Assembly: GCA_035610835.1 (NCBI GenBank)
Contig: CM069450.1
Coordinates: 36,065,335 to 36,129,334, forward strand
Direction: 5' to 3'
Length of the DNA stretch: 64,000 nucleotides
Origin: Ophiura sarsii
Lineage: Eukaryota > Echinodermata > Ophiuroidea > Amphilepidida > Ophiuridae
Shown here: positions 1 through 12,880 of the stretch, in pieces
Layout of the letters: each line of letters starts with the position of its first letter
How positions within the stretch are numbered: position 1 is the stretch's first letter
Notes under the pieces: generated by a model
Database searches by the model: none
What the model was told of the DNA's origin: nothing
What the model saw: the letters and a program-made list of their open reading frames with translations, nothing else
Made by a program: the position numbers and the translations under genes

Positions 1-652
1 TGAATTGCCTATCTCAACAAGCTCACAGGCATGAGCATAGATAGGGTCTTCAATTGAGGGGGGGGCAGGTCTGTGATCTGGGGCATAGCCGCTATTTTGT
101 TAGTATATAAAACAAATCGAGTTTGTCATTTCATCTGGGGGTGGGCATCAGGGGGATGCAACCTACCCACCTCCAAGTTACGCCCCTGGTCACAGGTCCA
201 ACATTTACAATTGTCGTGGGGAAAAGATTCCTGACTGGGGAAAAGTGCACCCCACCCCCATTCCAAGGATTCCTGACTGGGGAATTGCACCCCACCCCCC
301 ACCCTAGCCTACACTTAAACCTAAATATTCCAGTGACCCGGATAAATGTAAGGCACAAGTGAATCAATAATTATATCAGTCAGAGATTGGAGATTCAACC
401 CCCCCCCCCCCCCCCCGATATTCCATTTTTTTTAAATGACAGGGTCATGGTTAGCTACCTCTTCTTCCAAAATATCAATCGTTATCTAATCAAATCAAGA
501 TAAACTAAATCTGTAATTTAAAGTTTATAGGACGCGCGCTGCACTTAAATATTCAACATATAATCATAGTTATTGTATTCACTCCATAAATAATTGTATT
601 TGGCTCACCCACATTAATTTTACACAACTCACTCCTCAAATCGCTCCACAAC

Positions 653-687
<35 letters not shown>

Positions 688-2070
688 TAGTGGCGTACCC
701 AGCTTTTGGAAACGGGGTGGGGGGCACGACCATAATGGTACCGACGAAAGGCGTGATTTACCGTCAATCTTCAATCTTCTCCCTACACCTCACTGTACAA
801 CTTTCTACACATCAAATCTCCCATCCCATTCACAACTCGCCAATAAGCCATCCACTATTAAACATGTTTATTATGTTGATATTTGGCCTAACTATAACCT
901 AAATTTCCCTGAACGAGGCTGTTTACTATTACAGGACTGTATTACGCGGGCTCGAAATGTCTGTACCACGTAATTGGAAAATATTATCCCACGGCATCGA
1001 TTCTCTATCGCACGTGCTCGAAACTCGATTGGAATTGGTCAATATCAACCACGTGGTTTGAAATTCGATCACGCGTGTTCGAAAATCGAGTACGTATATT
1101 AATACGTGTATTGATATACGTTATGGCGGACTCGGCCAACCATACACGAGGCGGGCCCACTGCATGCATGACTGCCGTCCATGCCGGCGGCGACACTGCT
1201 CACAGAGCGCTGTGTTTTAACATTAATTTGCTCCGCACTTTCTACTAGTTCCTACCATTTTCCCGATACAATTTTACAGATTTACGTATTATTCTCAATA
1301 ACAAATTGCGCTTTTGCAACTTGAAATTGTTCAGTAGTGATGAAAATTTCTTATTTTGGATGCTCTGGTGTTATAGCGAAAGTGAACTTATTTACTATCA
1401 CACTATCGTGTTGACCTGGTGATGTCCTCAAAATGGTCGGAGTAAAAGGTCAATATTGCTAAATTCGTTTCTGATCGGATAATAATTTATGCGCGATGGT
1501 GTTACAGACAAGAAGAGTCTTTAAAAGCAAGCACCGTACGGACGAAGTAGATTATAAAAAGGGGAACAGACCTAAAAACCTGAATAATAAAATATATAAT
1601 AAAACAATAATAAATAACAAAATTAAGAAAATTATCAGGAGAATAAAAATAAAACGAACTAAATTCTTAAAAAATATTTTTAAAATAAGAAAAAATGTTA
1701 ATAAACAAGTAAAATAAAATAGAAATCAAAAATAATATATATGGAGAATAAATCGCAAACAAACTAAAATAAAATAAAGTAAATTTAAAAAAATATTTAT
1801 AACAAATAAAATACAATATAACTATTATTTGTCCTGCAAAATAAAGTTCAACAGTGTCTAATGGATGTAATAATGAGTGTCTCTTTCGTTGGTACTTATT
1901 TTGCATGTGTTTTTCATGTTATATTATTGTTTAGGCCAGTGTTTGTAAAAGAAGGCCAAATGAATATTTGGCTATATTAAAAAAATCTTTTGTATTTAAA
2001 ATGATGTGATTAATGAAAATCTGAAAAATCGGTGACATTTTGGGATTTGTAAAAATAAGATTAAAAAATT
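1..2070. other. No gene seen; low-complexity and unassigned
   Basis: Holds a short duplicated GATTCCTGACTGGGG phrase (230-300), C-runs at 400-416 and 653-687, a transposon-end-like TAGTGGCGTACCCAG at 687, a GC-richer patch with CACGTG and TCGAAA phrases (950-1140), and A/T-rich sequence at 1550-1900. No coding signal. Confidence 0.5.
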
Positions 2071-2350
2071 CTTTCTAACGCGCATCAATTAACTAACGCG
2101 CGCGGGAGCTTTGAGACAATTTTGGGATTTTAAAAAAATAATAATAATATTTAAAAATATTAAAAAATATTAAAAAAATAACCTTTCTAACGCGGATAAA
2201 TTAACTAACGCACGCGGGAGTTTTGAGACAATTTTGGGATTTTTTAAAAAATCAAAAAAATAATAAAAAATCAATAAAATAAAAAGAAAATAAAAAATCT
2301 TTCTAACCCGCATAAATTAACTAACGCGCGCGGGAGCTTTAGACAAATGA
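2071..2350. repeat. Three ~115-bp tandem repeats
   Basis: CTTTCTAACnCGnATnAATT, then AACTAACGCGCGCGGGAG, begins at 2071, 2183 and 2299; spacers are A/T-rich. Non-coding. Confidence 0.8.
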
Positions 2351-2852
2351 TTTTTTAATATAGCTTTATCGACAATAGGCAGCAATTTAGAAAATGCTCT
2401 TACATGAGCCGTTTCTTACCAATCACTCTATTCTGAAGCATAACGCCCTCTGTAGTTGTATAATACTTACACTATATAAGTTGCTTTACTTTTTGGTTTT
2501 CCGAAAAAGTTAAATGCGCCCTCTAGAGTAGTCATAGATAAAAAACAATAAACAATTCTCCTTTTTCCTCTAAAATAGTAAGATTTCCTCTTGTCGTGAA
2601 ACATGTAAAGTTGTTTGCTATGGATTGAAAACACACAAGGGTATTTTCGTAAGAAAACCTCTTGGGTTATGTTTTCAAAAACAATTGCAAAAGCCCTCTA
2701 GAATTACTTACTGAAACTGGACCTTTATTTAGTATTTTGTTTTGATAGCAAGGTACTTTTTAGAATTTCATACAATGCGCCCACTAGAGTTGATTGATTC
2801 ATTATTAACTATACAGAGGTAAGGCGCCAATTTGGCTCTTTACCACTGACTG

Positions 2853-2853
2853 T

Positions 2854-2885
<32 letters not shown>

Positions 2886-4190
2886 CCATGCTTATTCAGC
2901 GCATAGCACAAAAATGTTAAGTCCCTATGCGCTATAACGAATAAAACAGAACGCAGATAATACACAACTAATAGTAACAAAAAGACAAAACAAAAAGGAA
3001 ATCAAGCATTAACATTAAATAGGTAAGTTTTTAGCGATGATTTGAACTGTTCAAGAGTGTTGGCATGATTCCAAAGTTCAGCAGAAGCATCTTGAAAAGA
3101 ACGGCGTCCATATAGAAGGTGAAGAAACATGTGCAAGAGATATTGTGAGCAAGAACGGAGATTGCGTGTGGGCTTGTATTGTTGAATGAGATCTTGGAGA
3201 TATATAGGTGCTAGACCACGAGAACATTTAAAAGTTGATAGAAGAATCTTGAACATAATGCGTGATTTGATCGGTAACCAATGTAGGCTAAGTCACAAAA
3301 CACAGGAGAAATGTGACAGCAACTATTGGAGAGAGTAACAAATCGAGCAGCTGAATTTTGTATGCGTTGAAGTTTTGAGATCTGTGTTTCAAGGAGATCA
3401 AATAGCAGACTGTTACAATTATCAAGTCAACATGTCACAAAAGCATGGATTAGTCTTTCAGTTGTTGACTGGTCAAGATATCTTGTAAAGAGCATGAGAG
3501 GCCGCACGACAAATGTTATTGACATGGACATCCAACATGAGATCATTTTGAAGTATAATACCAAGATTGCGGGCATTAGAAGCTGGTTCAATTAGAGAAT
3601 CATTGATGTTTATTGATGAAATAACAGAATTGTTTCTAAAGCGAGATGTAATATGCAGAACTTCAGTTTTGTCGTCATTCAGTTTAATGTCATTAGCTGT
3701 GGACCAGGTTTTAATATCTTTCACACAAGCTTCAAGTTTCGATATTGCCCCTACTCTGTCATCATCATTTATCAAAACAATGTATATCTAAGTGTCATCA
3801 GCGTAAGTCATTTTTTTGAAATGCCATGCGAATCAATGATATCTTCTAAAGGAGATGAATACATCTTGAAGCCTAAAGGGCCAAGTACAGAGCTTTGAGG
3901 AACACCCTCTTCAGGAACATGATATTATAACAGATAGTGAACGATGGGTTAAGTATGATTTAATCCGTGAAAGCGCAGATACGGTAAATCCATATTTATT
4001 TGAGAAACGGTGTAACAGAATTTGGAGATTTATGGTGTCGAAAGCAGCGGAGTAGTCCAATAGAATAAAAATGACTTCATGGCCCTTGTCATCAGCGAGA
4101 AGTAAGTTATTGTAGACACAGAGAATCGCTGTTTCTGTGCTGTGGTTACACCTAAGCGCTATGCATTCTTCCGTATAGGTTGTTCTCTGA
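2853..4190 (-). pseudogene. CR1/L2-type LINE relic: reverse transcriptase C-half and 3' tail
   Basis: Reading the minus strand across frameshifts and stops recovers the reverse transcriptase order of a Jockey/CR1/L2-clade LINE. A HSTETA block lies near 4150, DYSAAFDTI at about 4057-4033, GVPQSSVLGP near 3910-3870 and YADDT at 3808-3790, followed by an in-frame stop. Next comes an intact stretch 3775-3473 with INDDDRVG and the NDDKTEVLHI block, then a CNSLL/LQRIQNSAARFV block. The C-terminal block is 3256-3002 (KILLSTFKCSRGLAP, then WNHANTLEQFKSSLKTYLF). The 3' end carries a GCGC-bearing tail and a (TAA)n microsatellite at 2853-2882, the usual LINE end. The endonuclease half is missing. Clearly dead. 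Confidence 0.85.
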
Positions 4191-4199
4191 CAAATAATC

Positions 4200-6200
4200 T
4201 TAAGATTTGCAACAGGTCTGTATTACTTGTATTTTGATTTTTCACCTAAAATCCATCGCTTCATCGCCAAATGTTACAGAAATTTGCTATAACCCTGAAA
4301 AAAGAAAGGCTCCGGGGTTGCCTTGGGTTAATGTATAAAAAATAGATTGTAGTTAGTCATCGCTTGGACAGACCAAAACATAGTATAACTGAGTAATAAT
4401 TCTACAGTCAAGTTTGAAACATTTTCTATATCACTAGGGTGCAATTGAAATTCGAACCACGAACCTCTCGAACCATTCGTTTCTAAATCTAACGCCTTGC
4501 CGATCCAGCTATTCGTATAACCATAGAGTTATGAAGATAGTTATATTACTTATACTTTTAGATAATACTAACTTATTGATTTATCGACATATCAGTTTCA
4601 ATCAAATAGGGCGCTGATACTGTTTTCTTATACATCAGGATTCGACTATAGGCTTGTAGGCGAATTTCTACGGTAATCATATTCACATTCGCAAAATTCA
4701 TAGTTTCCGTATTTGGTCCTGTCGTAAACGCCTTCATTTTTAAAATACTATAATCCAAAATGTTACCATTTGTGACTGACAACACAACTTGAGGTGACGC
4801 AAAGCACAATTTAGCTTTTGCAATGGCACATTTCACTCTACATATCGTTCATATTGTGTCTGCCTAGTCGGCCTAAAGTAGTATTTCCCAATATGCTTTG
4901 GGATTGTAATTCGGGGTTTTTTCATTACACTCTACCGTATGGATGATTAATTGGAGTGAGCAATCTCATCTTTAGTGAACTCGTACCACAAAAAGATAAA
5001 AACAATCATTTGGCATATGGTCCTTGAATTCATCGCATTCTAGACGTGTTCTATGTTGTATTTTAATAGTTTGTTTCAAAAAGTAGTTAAATCCAGCGGC
5101 CGCTTCAATTTTTCTTGCATAGAACAATCACGGTTTACGATTTAGAAGAGTTTATTTTGTTTTTCTTTGTCTGTTTTGTGGATCACCTTATACACAAGAA
5201 AAACAATTAACAATTTGTATGAATATTATTATAAAGTCTCTTAAATTGTGAACTTGTTTTGACAACAGATGACATTGGATGAGCTCCGTTTAACGTTGTC
5301 CCGTTCCCTGGTGTTCAATCGAACAATCACGGTTTACGATTTAGCAGAGTTTATTTGTTTTTCTTTGTCTGTTTTGTGGATCAAGAAAAAAGAAACACAA
5401 GAAAAACAATTCACAATTTGTATGAATATTATTATAAAACCTCTTAAATTGTAAACTTGCTTTTGACAACAGATGACATTGGATGAGCTCCGTTTAACGT
5501 TGTCACGTTCCCTGGTGTTCAGGCTATTCGCACAAATATTGATATTGTAGGGAACCAAATAACATTAAACACTACCCCGGTTTGGGCGTGGTTTTGGGAA
5601 TGAAAATATCAGGGGAGTGAAATAATTATGTCTTCTATTTGGGGAGCGTCAACGCCATGGCGGGTCTACTGTGTGTTGTCTTATACTGAGCTAAGACGGC
5701 ATTGGGGTGACAAGATACATCTTGACATGAGCCTTGACCGACTGTAGACAGTCCATAATCAGTATCCTTTGTTCTAATGTGGCGTCTGGGTCTTTGTAGA
5801 AGGATGAGTAGTGTTTTGGTCAATGATGTACGCAGAGAAACTTATGTCTGATATTATCTTCCAAAGCTTGTCATGCTTGTGTTGAACTTGAACGCAGTCA
5901 AAAGCCTGAGAGACAACAATGAAACATAGATAAAAAACCTCAGTTTTATGTTCTTCTCCATCTTAAAATGTGCTTGTTTTGTTGGTTAACCCCATTTTCT
6001 ATAAACCATTTTCTCTAGTATTCTTTGTTCAATATAGAGCAGGCCTTAATATCATGAAATGCCAGAGCATTTATGCAGGTGTGATATTATATAAAATGTG
6101 CATATCGCTTGCTTTGAAATAAGCTCACCAAGCAATCATGAAGCAGCATAATATAATATTCAAGAATATTACAATTACCAGAACTATAGCCGTATTATTC
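4200..6200. other. No gene seen apart from a tandem duplication
   Basis: Apart from the 199-bp duplication, nothing recognisable. The short ORFs lack domains and splice context. Confidence 0.5.
5122..5520. repeat. Tandem duplication, two ~199-bp copies
   Basis: GAACAATCACGGTTTACGAT starts each copy (5122 and 5321), and both end in GAGCTCCGTTTAACGTTGTC then GTTCCCTGGTGTTCA. About 90% alike by eye. Confidence 0.85.
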
Positions 6201-6584
6201 CAGTGTCGGATCCAGGATTAAAATTTACGGGGGGCTGGGTTATTTTTAATTGGTACCCCCAAAAAATTGTAAAAGGTCCCCATTTTTTGTTTTTTTGCCG
6301 TCAGCTCGTGAAATTCTGCTAAGTGGGGGGGGGGGGCTTGTATACCATGCGATTTTTTTGCCGGTTTTGCGACAACCACATCCCCCCCCCCCCCCCCCCC
6401 CCCCCACCCCCCACCACCACCACCACCACCACTTATCAAGATTTCAGCTGCTCACGGAAAACAATTGTGCAAGTTTTACGAAATTTTTTGGGGAGTATGT
6501 AAAAAAATTGTCGGTACATCATGCCTTTCGTCGGTACAACTATGGTCGGGCCCTCCCAGTTTCCAAAAGCTGGGTACGCCACTG
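6201..6584. mobile_element. CAGTG-ended element with C-rich core
   Basis: The ends CAGTGTCGGATCC and GGGTACGCCACTG are imperfect inverted repeats. The interior has long C and CAC runs. The right part (TACCCAGCTTTTGGAAAC) also occurs at 695-716 in the opposite orientation. No clear target duplication was seen, so boundaries are tentative. Confidence 0.45.
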
Positions 6585-6916
6585 ATGAGGCCCCCCCCCC
6601 CCCCCCCCTCTTACGATTGTTATGTAGCCTATTTGTAGCTGAGATATCAAAGCTACAATTATGGAATTTGTCATAAGACTGACTTGTTATAGCAAAGTTA
6701 TGAGGTAGGAGGTAGGACTTATTGACTGAACCTCGTATCCCAGGCTCGTATCTCAAAGAAAATGTGGAGATTCATTTTCAGAATGTATAAACATGATTTC
6801 ACTTAGAGATGTATAGCTCTGTCAAAATAATTTGCAAGTTTGAGTGACATGACAAACTATTGTCCGTCACATCGATTGCACAGGTTATCGAAATACATTT
6901 ACTTACACATAAAAAA

Positions 6917-7740
6917 AACGAAGTCGGTGACCCCTATTTTTTATTTTAGAAATGAGTTGCACATCGATGGAACTTCATTTATACGCAATCTTAGCAAAAA
7001 ATTTCAATAGGTTCTAACGTGCACCAAACACCTTAACAAATAAAGTGTGCCGATTCTAAGCTTTCCGAATTGTATAAACATGAATTCAACTATAATAAAA
7101 TAAAACTGAGCTCTGTCAAAATATAAAGTTTTGGTTGAGGGTTTTCTTGAACATACTGTACATCATAACAAATGCTTTGTCTCTCGTTTTAATCCTATCC
7201 AGCTGTGATTTTTACGACTTATATTATTTAATGGCACATACGTGTATGTGAAATTTATACATGTACTGTCGGCGCCATTTCAATATTATTATTATAAGGA
7301 TTTATATAGCGCATTTCCACAAGACCAATGCGCTGTACAATATGTATACATTAGATAAAAATATGTTGAACAAAAACTAGCAGTAAAATAAGAATTATAC
7401 ATACATATTACATGATAAAATACACAAAAGCAGCACTGAGAGAAACACACAGCCCGACCCCACACCCCCTCAAACACACCCACGCAAACTCACCCCCACA
7501 CCACATACACCCCAACCCCCTCTCCCTCCCCCAAAAGATATTGCACATAAAACATGGTACATTTACGTGATCACATGACTGACACCATACATACCCCACA
7601 CACCCCCACCCACCCCCCCCCCCACCCCCACCATACACACTACCCCCTCCCTCCCCAAAATATATTGCACATAAAACATGGTACATTTACGTGACCACCT
7701 GACTGACACAATACAACCCCCACCCACCCGCACCCCCCCC
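6917..7740. repeat. Direct duplication, copy 1 (~820 bp)
   Basis: This block recurs almost unchanged at 8401-9222, offset 1484 bases, including a LINE-like 3' tail, CA-rich and C-rich low complexity and the same ORF shadows. The few differences are point changes and homopolymer length. It is a recent segmental duplication, or two copies of one element around a Helitron-like core. Confidence 0.85.
7272..7345 (-). repeat. LINE/SINE 3' tail with GCGC hairpin and (TAA)-type end
   Basis: On the minus strand, a pair of GCGC-containing arms (AGCGCATTGG and AATGCGCTATATAA) is followed by an ATA/TAA microsatellite. This layout matches the end of the LINE at 2853-2930 and the sequences near 8758-8830 and 27735-27805. 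Such tails are recognised by LINE reverse transcriptases. It is carried inside a larger duplicated block. Confidence 0.55.
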
Positions 7741-7769
7741 CCCCCCCCCCGAACTAGTCAAACAAAATA

Positions 7770-8000
7770 CATTTGTGATCAAATAAAACTAAGCTCTGTC
7801 AAAATAAAAAAAGTTGTGGTTGACGGTTTTCTTGATCATACTATATCATAACAAATGTTTTTCACTCGTTTTAATCCTATCCAAGCTTTCCAAATTGTAT
7901 CAACATGATTTCATTTGTGATCAAATAAAACTAAGCTCTGTCAAAATAAAAAGTTGTGGGTTTTCCCCTCTTGTTTTACCGCTATCCAGCTGTGAATGTT
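7770..8000. repeat. Tandem ~150-bp sub-repeats
   Basis: Phrases such as GAGCTCTGTCAAAATA or AAGCTCTGTCAAAATAAA, a TTGTATnAACATGA block and CGTTTTAATCCTATCC recur at 6780-6850, 7070-7210, 7785-7890, 7890-7995 and 8555-8690. A diverged echo is at 63850-63900. No coding potential was seen. Confidence 0.6.
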
Positions 8001-8008
8001 ACGACTTA

Positions 8009-8400
8009 TCTATAATAATACGCTACTCTCTGTCTGTTTGTTTGTCTGTCTGTTTGTCTGTGCGCGCTTTTCGTCGCCTTCCCGGGGTCGGGCGGCGTTC
8101 AAACTCGGTGGGTGGGTGCAGCTCGGTCCCCGCAAGAGCAAGTTTGCATTCGCTAAAGCATACGAGGTCAAAGGTCATACGCGGTATTCCACGGCAGCAC
8201 TTTTTAAGTCGGTGACCCCCATTTTTTATTTAAGAAATAAAAAGGCCATATACTTGCGCATCTTTTTTTAAAAATCCGGCATAACATTTCAATTTAGTTT
8301 TTTTGCTACGAAGCAAAACGTGTAAAACAATCCGTATTTCCCATAGACCTCTGTGTTATTTTGCTCGAAAAAGTGTTTTTTAAAATGAGTCTCGTGGAAA
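8009..8400 (+). mobile_element. Helitron-like non-autonomous element, 5' end
   Basis: The segment starts TCTATAATAATACGC and then a CTGT-rich microsatellite and a GC-rich block. The same start occurs inverted at 11216-10830 (TCTATATAATAATACGC), and homology runs for about 175 bases. A TC-TATA start next to CTGT repeats is typical of Helitron-type ends, but no matching CTRR hairpin end was identified, so the class is an inference. Confidence 0.45.
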
Positions 8401-9222
8401 AACGAAGTCGGTGACCCCTATTTTTTATTTTAGAAATGAGTTGCACATCGATGGAACTTCATTTATACGCAATCTTAGCAAAAAAAATCAATAGGTTCTA
8501 ACGTGCACCAAACACCTTAACAAATAAAGTGTGCCGATTCTAAGCTTTCCGAATTGTATAAACATGAATTCAACTATAATAAAATAAAACTGAGCTCTGT
8601 CAAAATATAAAGTTTTGGTTGAGGGTTTTCTTGAACATACTGTTCATCATAACAAATGCTTTGTCTCTCGTTTTAATCCTATCCAGCTGTGATTTTTACG
8701 ACTTATATTATTTAATGGCACATACGTGTATGTGAAATTTATACATGTACTGTCGGCGCCATTTCAATATTATTATTATAAGGATTTATATAGCGCATTT
8801 CCAAAAGACCAATGCGCTGTACAATATGTATACATTAGATAAAAATATGTTGAACAAAAACTAGCAGTAAAATAAGAATTATACATACATATTACATGAT
8901 AAAATACACAAAAGCAGCACTGAGAGAAACACACAGCCCGACCCCACACCCCCTCAAACACACCCACGCAAACTCACCCCCACACCACATACACCCCAAC
9001 CCCCTCTCCCTCCCCCAAAAGATATTGCACATAAAACATGGTACATTTACGTGATCACATGACTGACACCATACATACCCCACACACCCCCACCCCCCCC
9101 CCCCACCCCCACCATACACACTACCCCCTCCCTCCCCAAAATATATTGCACATAAAACATGGTACATTTACGTGACCACCTGACTGACACAATACAACCC
9201 CCACCCACCCGCACCCCCCCCC
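8401..9222. repeat. Direct duplication, copy 2 (~820 bp)
   Basis: Near-identical to 6917-7740. It ends in a longer C-rich tract to about 9258. The GGTGACCCC-plus-T-rich segment at its left edge also occurs at 8210-8240, inside the spacer, so unequal exchange between short repeats could have made the duplication. Confidence 0.85.
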
Positions 9223-9483
9223 CCCCCCCCGCCCCCGCCCCCACCCCCCCCCCCCCCCTCACACACACTTCCCTACATACTGTACATTAGCTGTAGCAGC
9301 ACTCGCAATACCCATGAACAAACCAAACAACAGCACAAAACCCGTAATTTAAATTGTTATTTAGTATATATAAGTAAAATATTCGAACTAGTAACAAAAA
9401 TTACGATTGTTCGTTTTCAATTTAGGCAACTGAAGCCTTGAAACAAATGAGACCACTTTGTTCTCTAGGGGTCATTGACCTAT

Positions 9484-11690
9484 GATTTCACACCACCAAA
9501 TACATCTCCCATAGGTTTACACGTGAAATGCACAATTTAAGATGGATATTTTTCGACGTTATAAGAAACTGGTATCTTGAAGTTTGGTATCAACCTATAA
9601 AGATGAAAGCTATGATTACTAACACCACAACTCATATATGGGGGTAACCGGCATTTGTTCTGCTAGAGCCTTTTCAAACTGTCCGAGTTGGGTTTTCCTG
9701 TTCACACGCAATTGTTGATTTTTAGATGATGGCGTCAGCTACCGGACCTGAACAAATGTCTTGGTTAAAATATTTGTTAAAAATCATAATCGCGTCAATT
9801 TTGTTGGACCTGAAGAACGCTGATGTGTCTGTTAATTCACAATGGTCACGCGTTATGAACTCGTCTCCCGATAGGGTGGTGCTGTTACATTTTTTAGCTT
9901 CATGCTGTCATTTTCCTCAAATATTTTTAAAACAACAAAAGCTATCCCAACATATTTGGTATCATTTTAAAGCCCTTATAACAAGCTATCTGCCTGCAAA
10001 ATGGCATTGGTATAGGCCTAGCTAATACAGAAAGGGAGATACAGCTGTTTGATGTTTGGGGACCAGGGGTGGTGCTGGAAGGGGTGCCGCTGGAAGGGGT
10101 GCCGCCTGTGCAAACTTAATGGGGATAATCCCATGCTTTGTTCTTTTTACAATAACTAGTCATCCCCTATGTTACAAACACCATTTTGGTCCCATTTCAA
10201 AGGTTATTTAATAGTCTTTAAGTATGTGGTTCAACAGAATTGTCAACTATTTGTAACAACTAATTAATTATGGATTAGACAATGATCATCAGCTTTCTTC
10301 CTATTCGCTACACAGTCAACATGAATAATCAGCCTCAATTTACCGGATTTATAAAAATGACTATAACAGAAAAAGTGTTCAACCTATGATAGCAAAAGTA
10401 TAAATTTGTGGAAAGCTTGTAACTAGAGGAATTCAGAAATGCAGTTTATATCAGGGAAGGGTTCATCCTTAAACAAATATTTCTGACAATTCTAAAAATA
10501 TATAAAATAAAAATTGGAGATATTCACTAGCCGGTATAGTTACCATACCGACGCAGTAACGTTGACAATTATATATCATACTAGGCGGTCACCCGGGTTT
10601 GGCGGTTCTCGGGTTTGGTAGTTTGTAGAATGCATGCATAAAGCCCGATCGGACAAATTTTGAAAATTCGACCCTTAGACGACCTTTGACCCCGGACGAC
10701 CCAAGAAAAGCAAAGCCGTTTTATTTTTTCCACGCTCGACTCGTATTCGGGCTTCCGAGTTTAAGCCCGATCGGACAAACTTTGAAAATTCGACCCCTAG
10801 ACGACCTTTGACCTCGTATGCTCTAGCGAATGCGAACTTGCTCTTGCGGGGACCGAACAAACAGATCACCGAGTTTCTCATCACCGAGTTTAAGCCCGAT
10901 CGGACAAACTTTAAAAATTCGACCCTAGATGACCTTTGACCCCGGACGACCCAAGAAAAGCAAAGGCGTTCTATTTTTTCCACGCTCGACTCGCATTCGG
11001 GCTTCCCGCCCCGACCAACTTCAAAAAGTTGATCCCTAGATGACCTTTGACTTCGTACGCTCTAGCGAATGCGAACTTGCTCTTGCGGGGACCGAGCCGG
11101 ACCCACCCTCCGAGTTTGAACGCCGCCCGACCCCGGGAAGGCGACGAAAAAGCGCGCACAGACAGACAAACAGACAAACAAACAGACAGACAGAGAGTAG
11201 CGTATTATTATATAGATAATGGGTAATTTCATGAGAAATTCAAATATGTAAAAAAAATAATGATAGGGGTAGGTATAAAAAAAATATGGATCTCAAATTA
11301 AAAATTAAAAAACTCTGATATTTTTCCGAACATTTCCGACCATACCATTTTAGTTCTTGGCCGTACTATAATTTTAATGGCATATTTGGTTTCCTCATTT
11401 CCCTTCAGAAAATGTATACATTTACTACCTCAGAGGGGTATACAAGCAAATATAAATGTGTAAAGTTGAAATCATGTCGCGAAAGCCACAATCCGTGTGT
11501 AACGCGAAATGAGGCGAGCTTTAAACACATGACCATTATATAAATTTGGCCATAAGATGTAATAAATACCCTTATTTAATACTGTAATTTAGAATGATAG
11601 GTCTCCCGTTTCGGAATAGCAGCGGGCTGGTTTTGGAATATATCCTCAAAGGGTGCAGGACCAGGCGGGATCTAGTATTGTGAAACCCTA
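9484..11690 (-). mobile_element. Repeat family A copy split by a nested insertion
   Basis: The ends at 9484-9850 and 11550-11690 are the two halves, inverted, of the ~510-bp repeat seen intact at 30726-31237. Sequence between them (about 9850-11545) recurs in part at 49300-49970 and is called family B; it in turn contains the Helitron-like unit. This is a three-level nest. ORF 9726-10025 is within this repeat. Confidence 0.65.
10570..11216 (-). mobile_element. Helitron-like element with ~125-bp internal tandem units
   Basis: The minus-strand 5' end at 11216 matches 8009. Further in, units beginning AAGCCCGATCGGACAAA repeat at about 10640, 10764 and 10890. Open frames here are repeat-derived, not genes. 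It sits inside repeat family B. Confidence 0.5.
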
Positions 11691-12409
11691 TACAGGGGTA
11701 AAATTGAAGATGCCCTGATCTTGATTGGACTTGTTAATGTTACATATTATGTCATTCATTAATACAAGAAAAAAGTTAATCATGACCTTGGGGTCAAAGG
11801 TCACACAGGGGTCACCAGGGGAAAAACGTTATTTTCGCTGAAAACGCTCTTGCAAATTAGTGAAATGACCCAAGATCGTCAGAATCAGTCAACATATTCC
11901 TGATGACTGTACGCATATTATATAATAGTTAGGTTTTTTAAAATGCAAAATTATTTGGGTCACTAGGGGTAAAAATGTAAATTTTCAATCCGTTCACTCA
12001 AAATGCTTCTTGTCTCAGAGGAAATGACTGATGACCGTCATACAGATCAACAGATTTCTTGGGTACATGCATTTATAGAGTGTTCAGTGATTAAAAGTGA
12101 CATATCATACGGGGTCACTAGGGGTCATTGACCTCTAAAGGGAAAAAATTGAAGACATGCTCCGATTTGGACCGGACTTGTTTCATCTTGTTTAATTTGA
12201 AAACACAAGAAAAAAAGTGAATCATAATAACTTGGTCAAAGGTAAATGTATAAATATGCGTTATTGTATACGACATTTTTATCGTTTTGTTTTGATTTTT
12301 TAAACACGAAACAGCTGCTTTTTTCATAAATAATAACTAGGTCAAGGGTAAATGTATAAATATGTGTTAATGTATACGATATTTTTATCTTTTTGTTTTG
12401 ATTTTTTTT

Positions 12410-12880
12410 AAACACACCACATTATGTGTTTGAAATAGCTGCGCTTTCGTTCTACAATTTTAAGCTATACAACGTTTTTATCTTTTTGTTTTGATTCAAA
12501 AAGCGTATGTGCTTGACACAGCTTTACGAGAAAGGCCATTAAAGGTGCTATGTACTACTATTGTCAGATAATTAGGTATGTATATGAAATCTAGGAGGTT
12601 TTGTTATTGTTTTCATTCATAATTTGCTATTTACCAAGGCTTGTCTTCTGGATTGATTGCGATGGAGGGCAATATAATTCAAGTTTGCTTTGTATTGATC
12701 TTTTTGTAGTTTCAGTCTATAGGAGGGCTTTTTAAAAATACAAAACATAACTATTCATGTATTTTGATATAGAAATCACAATCAATACAAAGGACAAGTC
12801 TGCAAAATAGTAAATTACGGAATGTACAATAAAAAACACCATAGATCATACCAAATAGGCAAAAATAGCAGTACATGGCC
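12410..12880 (+). repeat. Dispersed repeat C, uninterrupted copy
   Basis: Phrases from GTGTTTGAAATAGCTGCGCT to AAAATAGCAGTACATGGCCC recur at 24126-24250 and 25030-25270 in the same order. The second copy is split by the Tc1 fragment and other sequence. Non-coding. Confidence 0.65.

Noticed and set aside
7408..9268. Gly/Cys-rich ORFs on the minus strand (GGGGGGGW...)
   Set aside because: Translations of CA/C-rich low-complexity DNA present twice in a duplicated block.
10675..11177. ORFs with SKFAFARAYEVKGH repeats
   Set aside because: Same peptide recurs at 8009-8270 because the DNA is a repeated non-autonomous element; no known domain.
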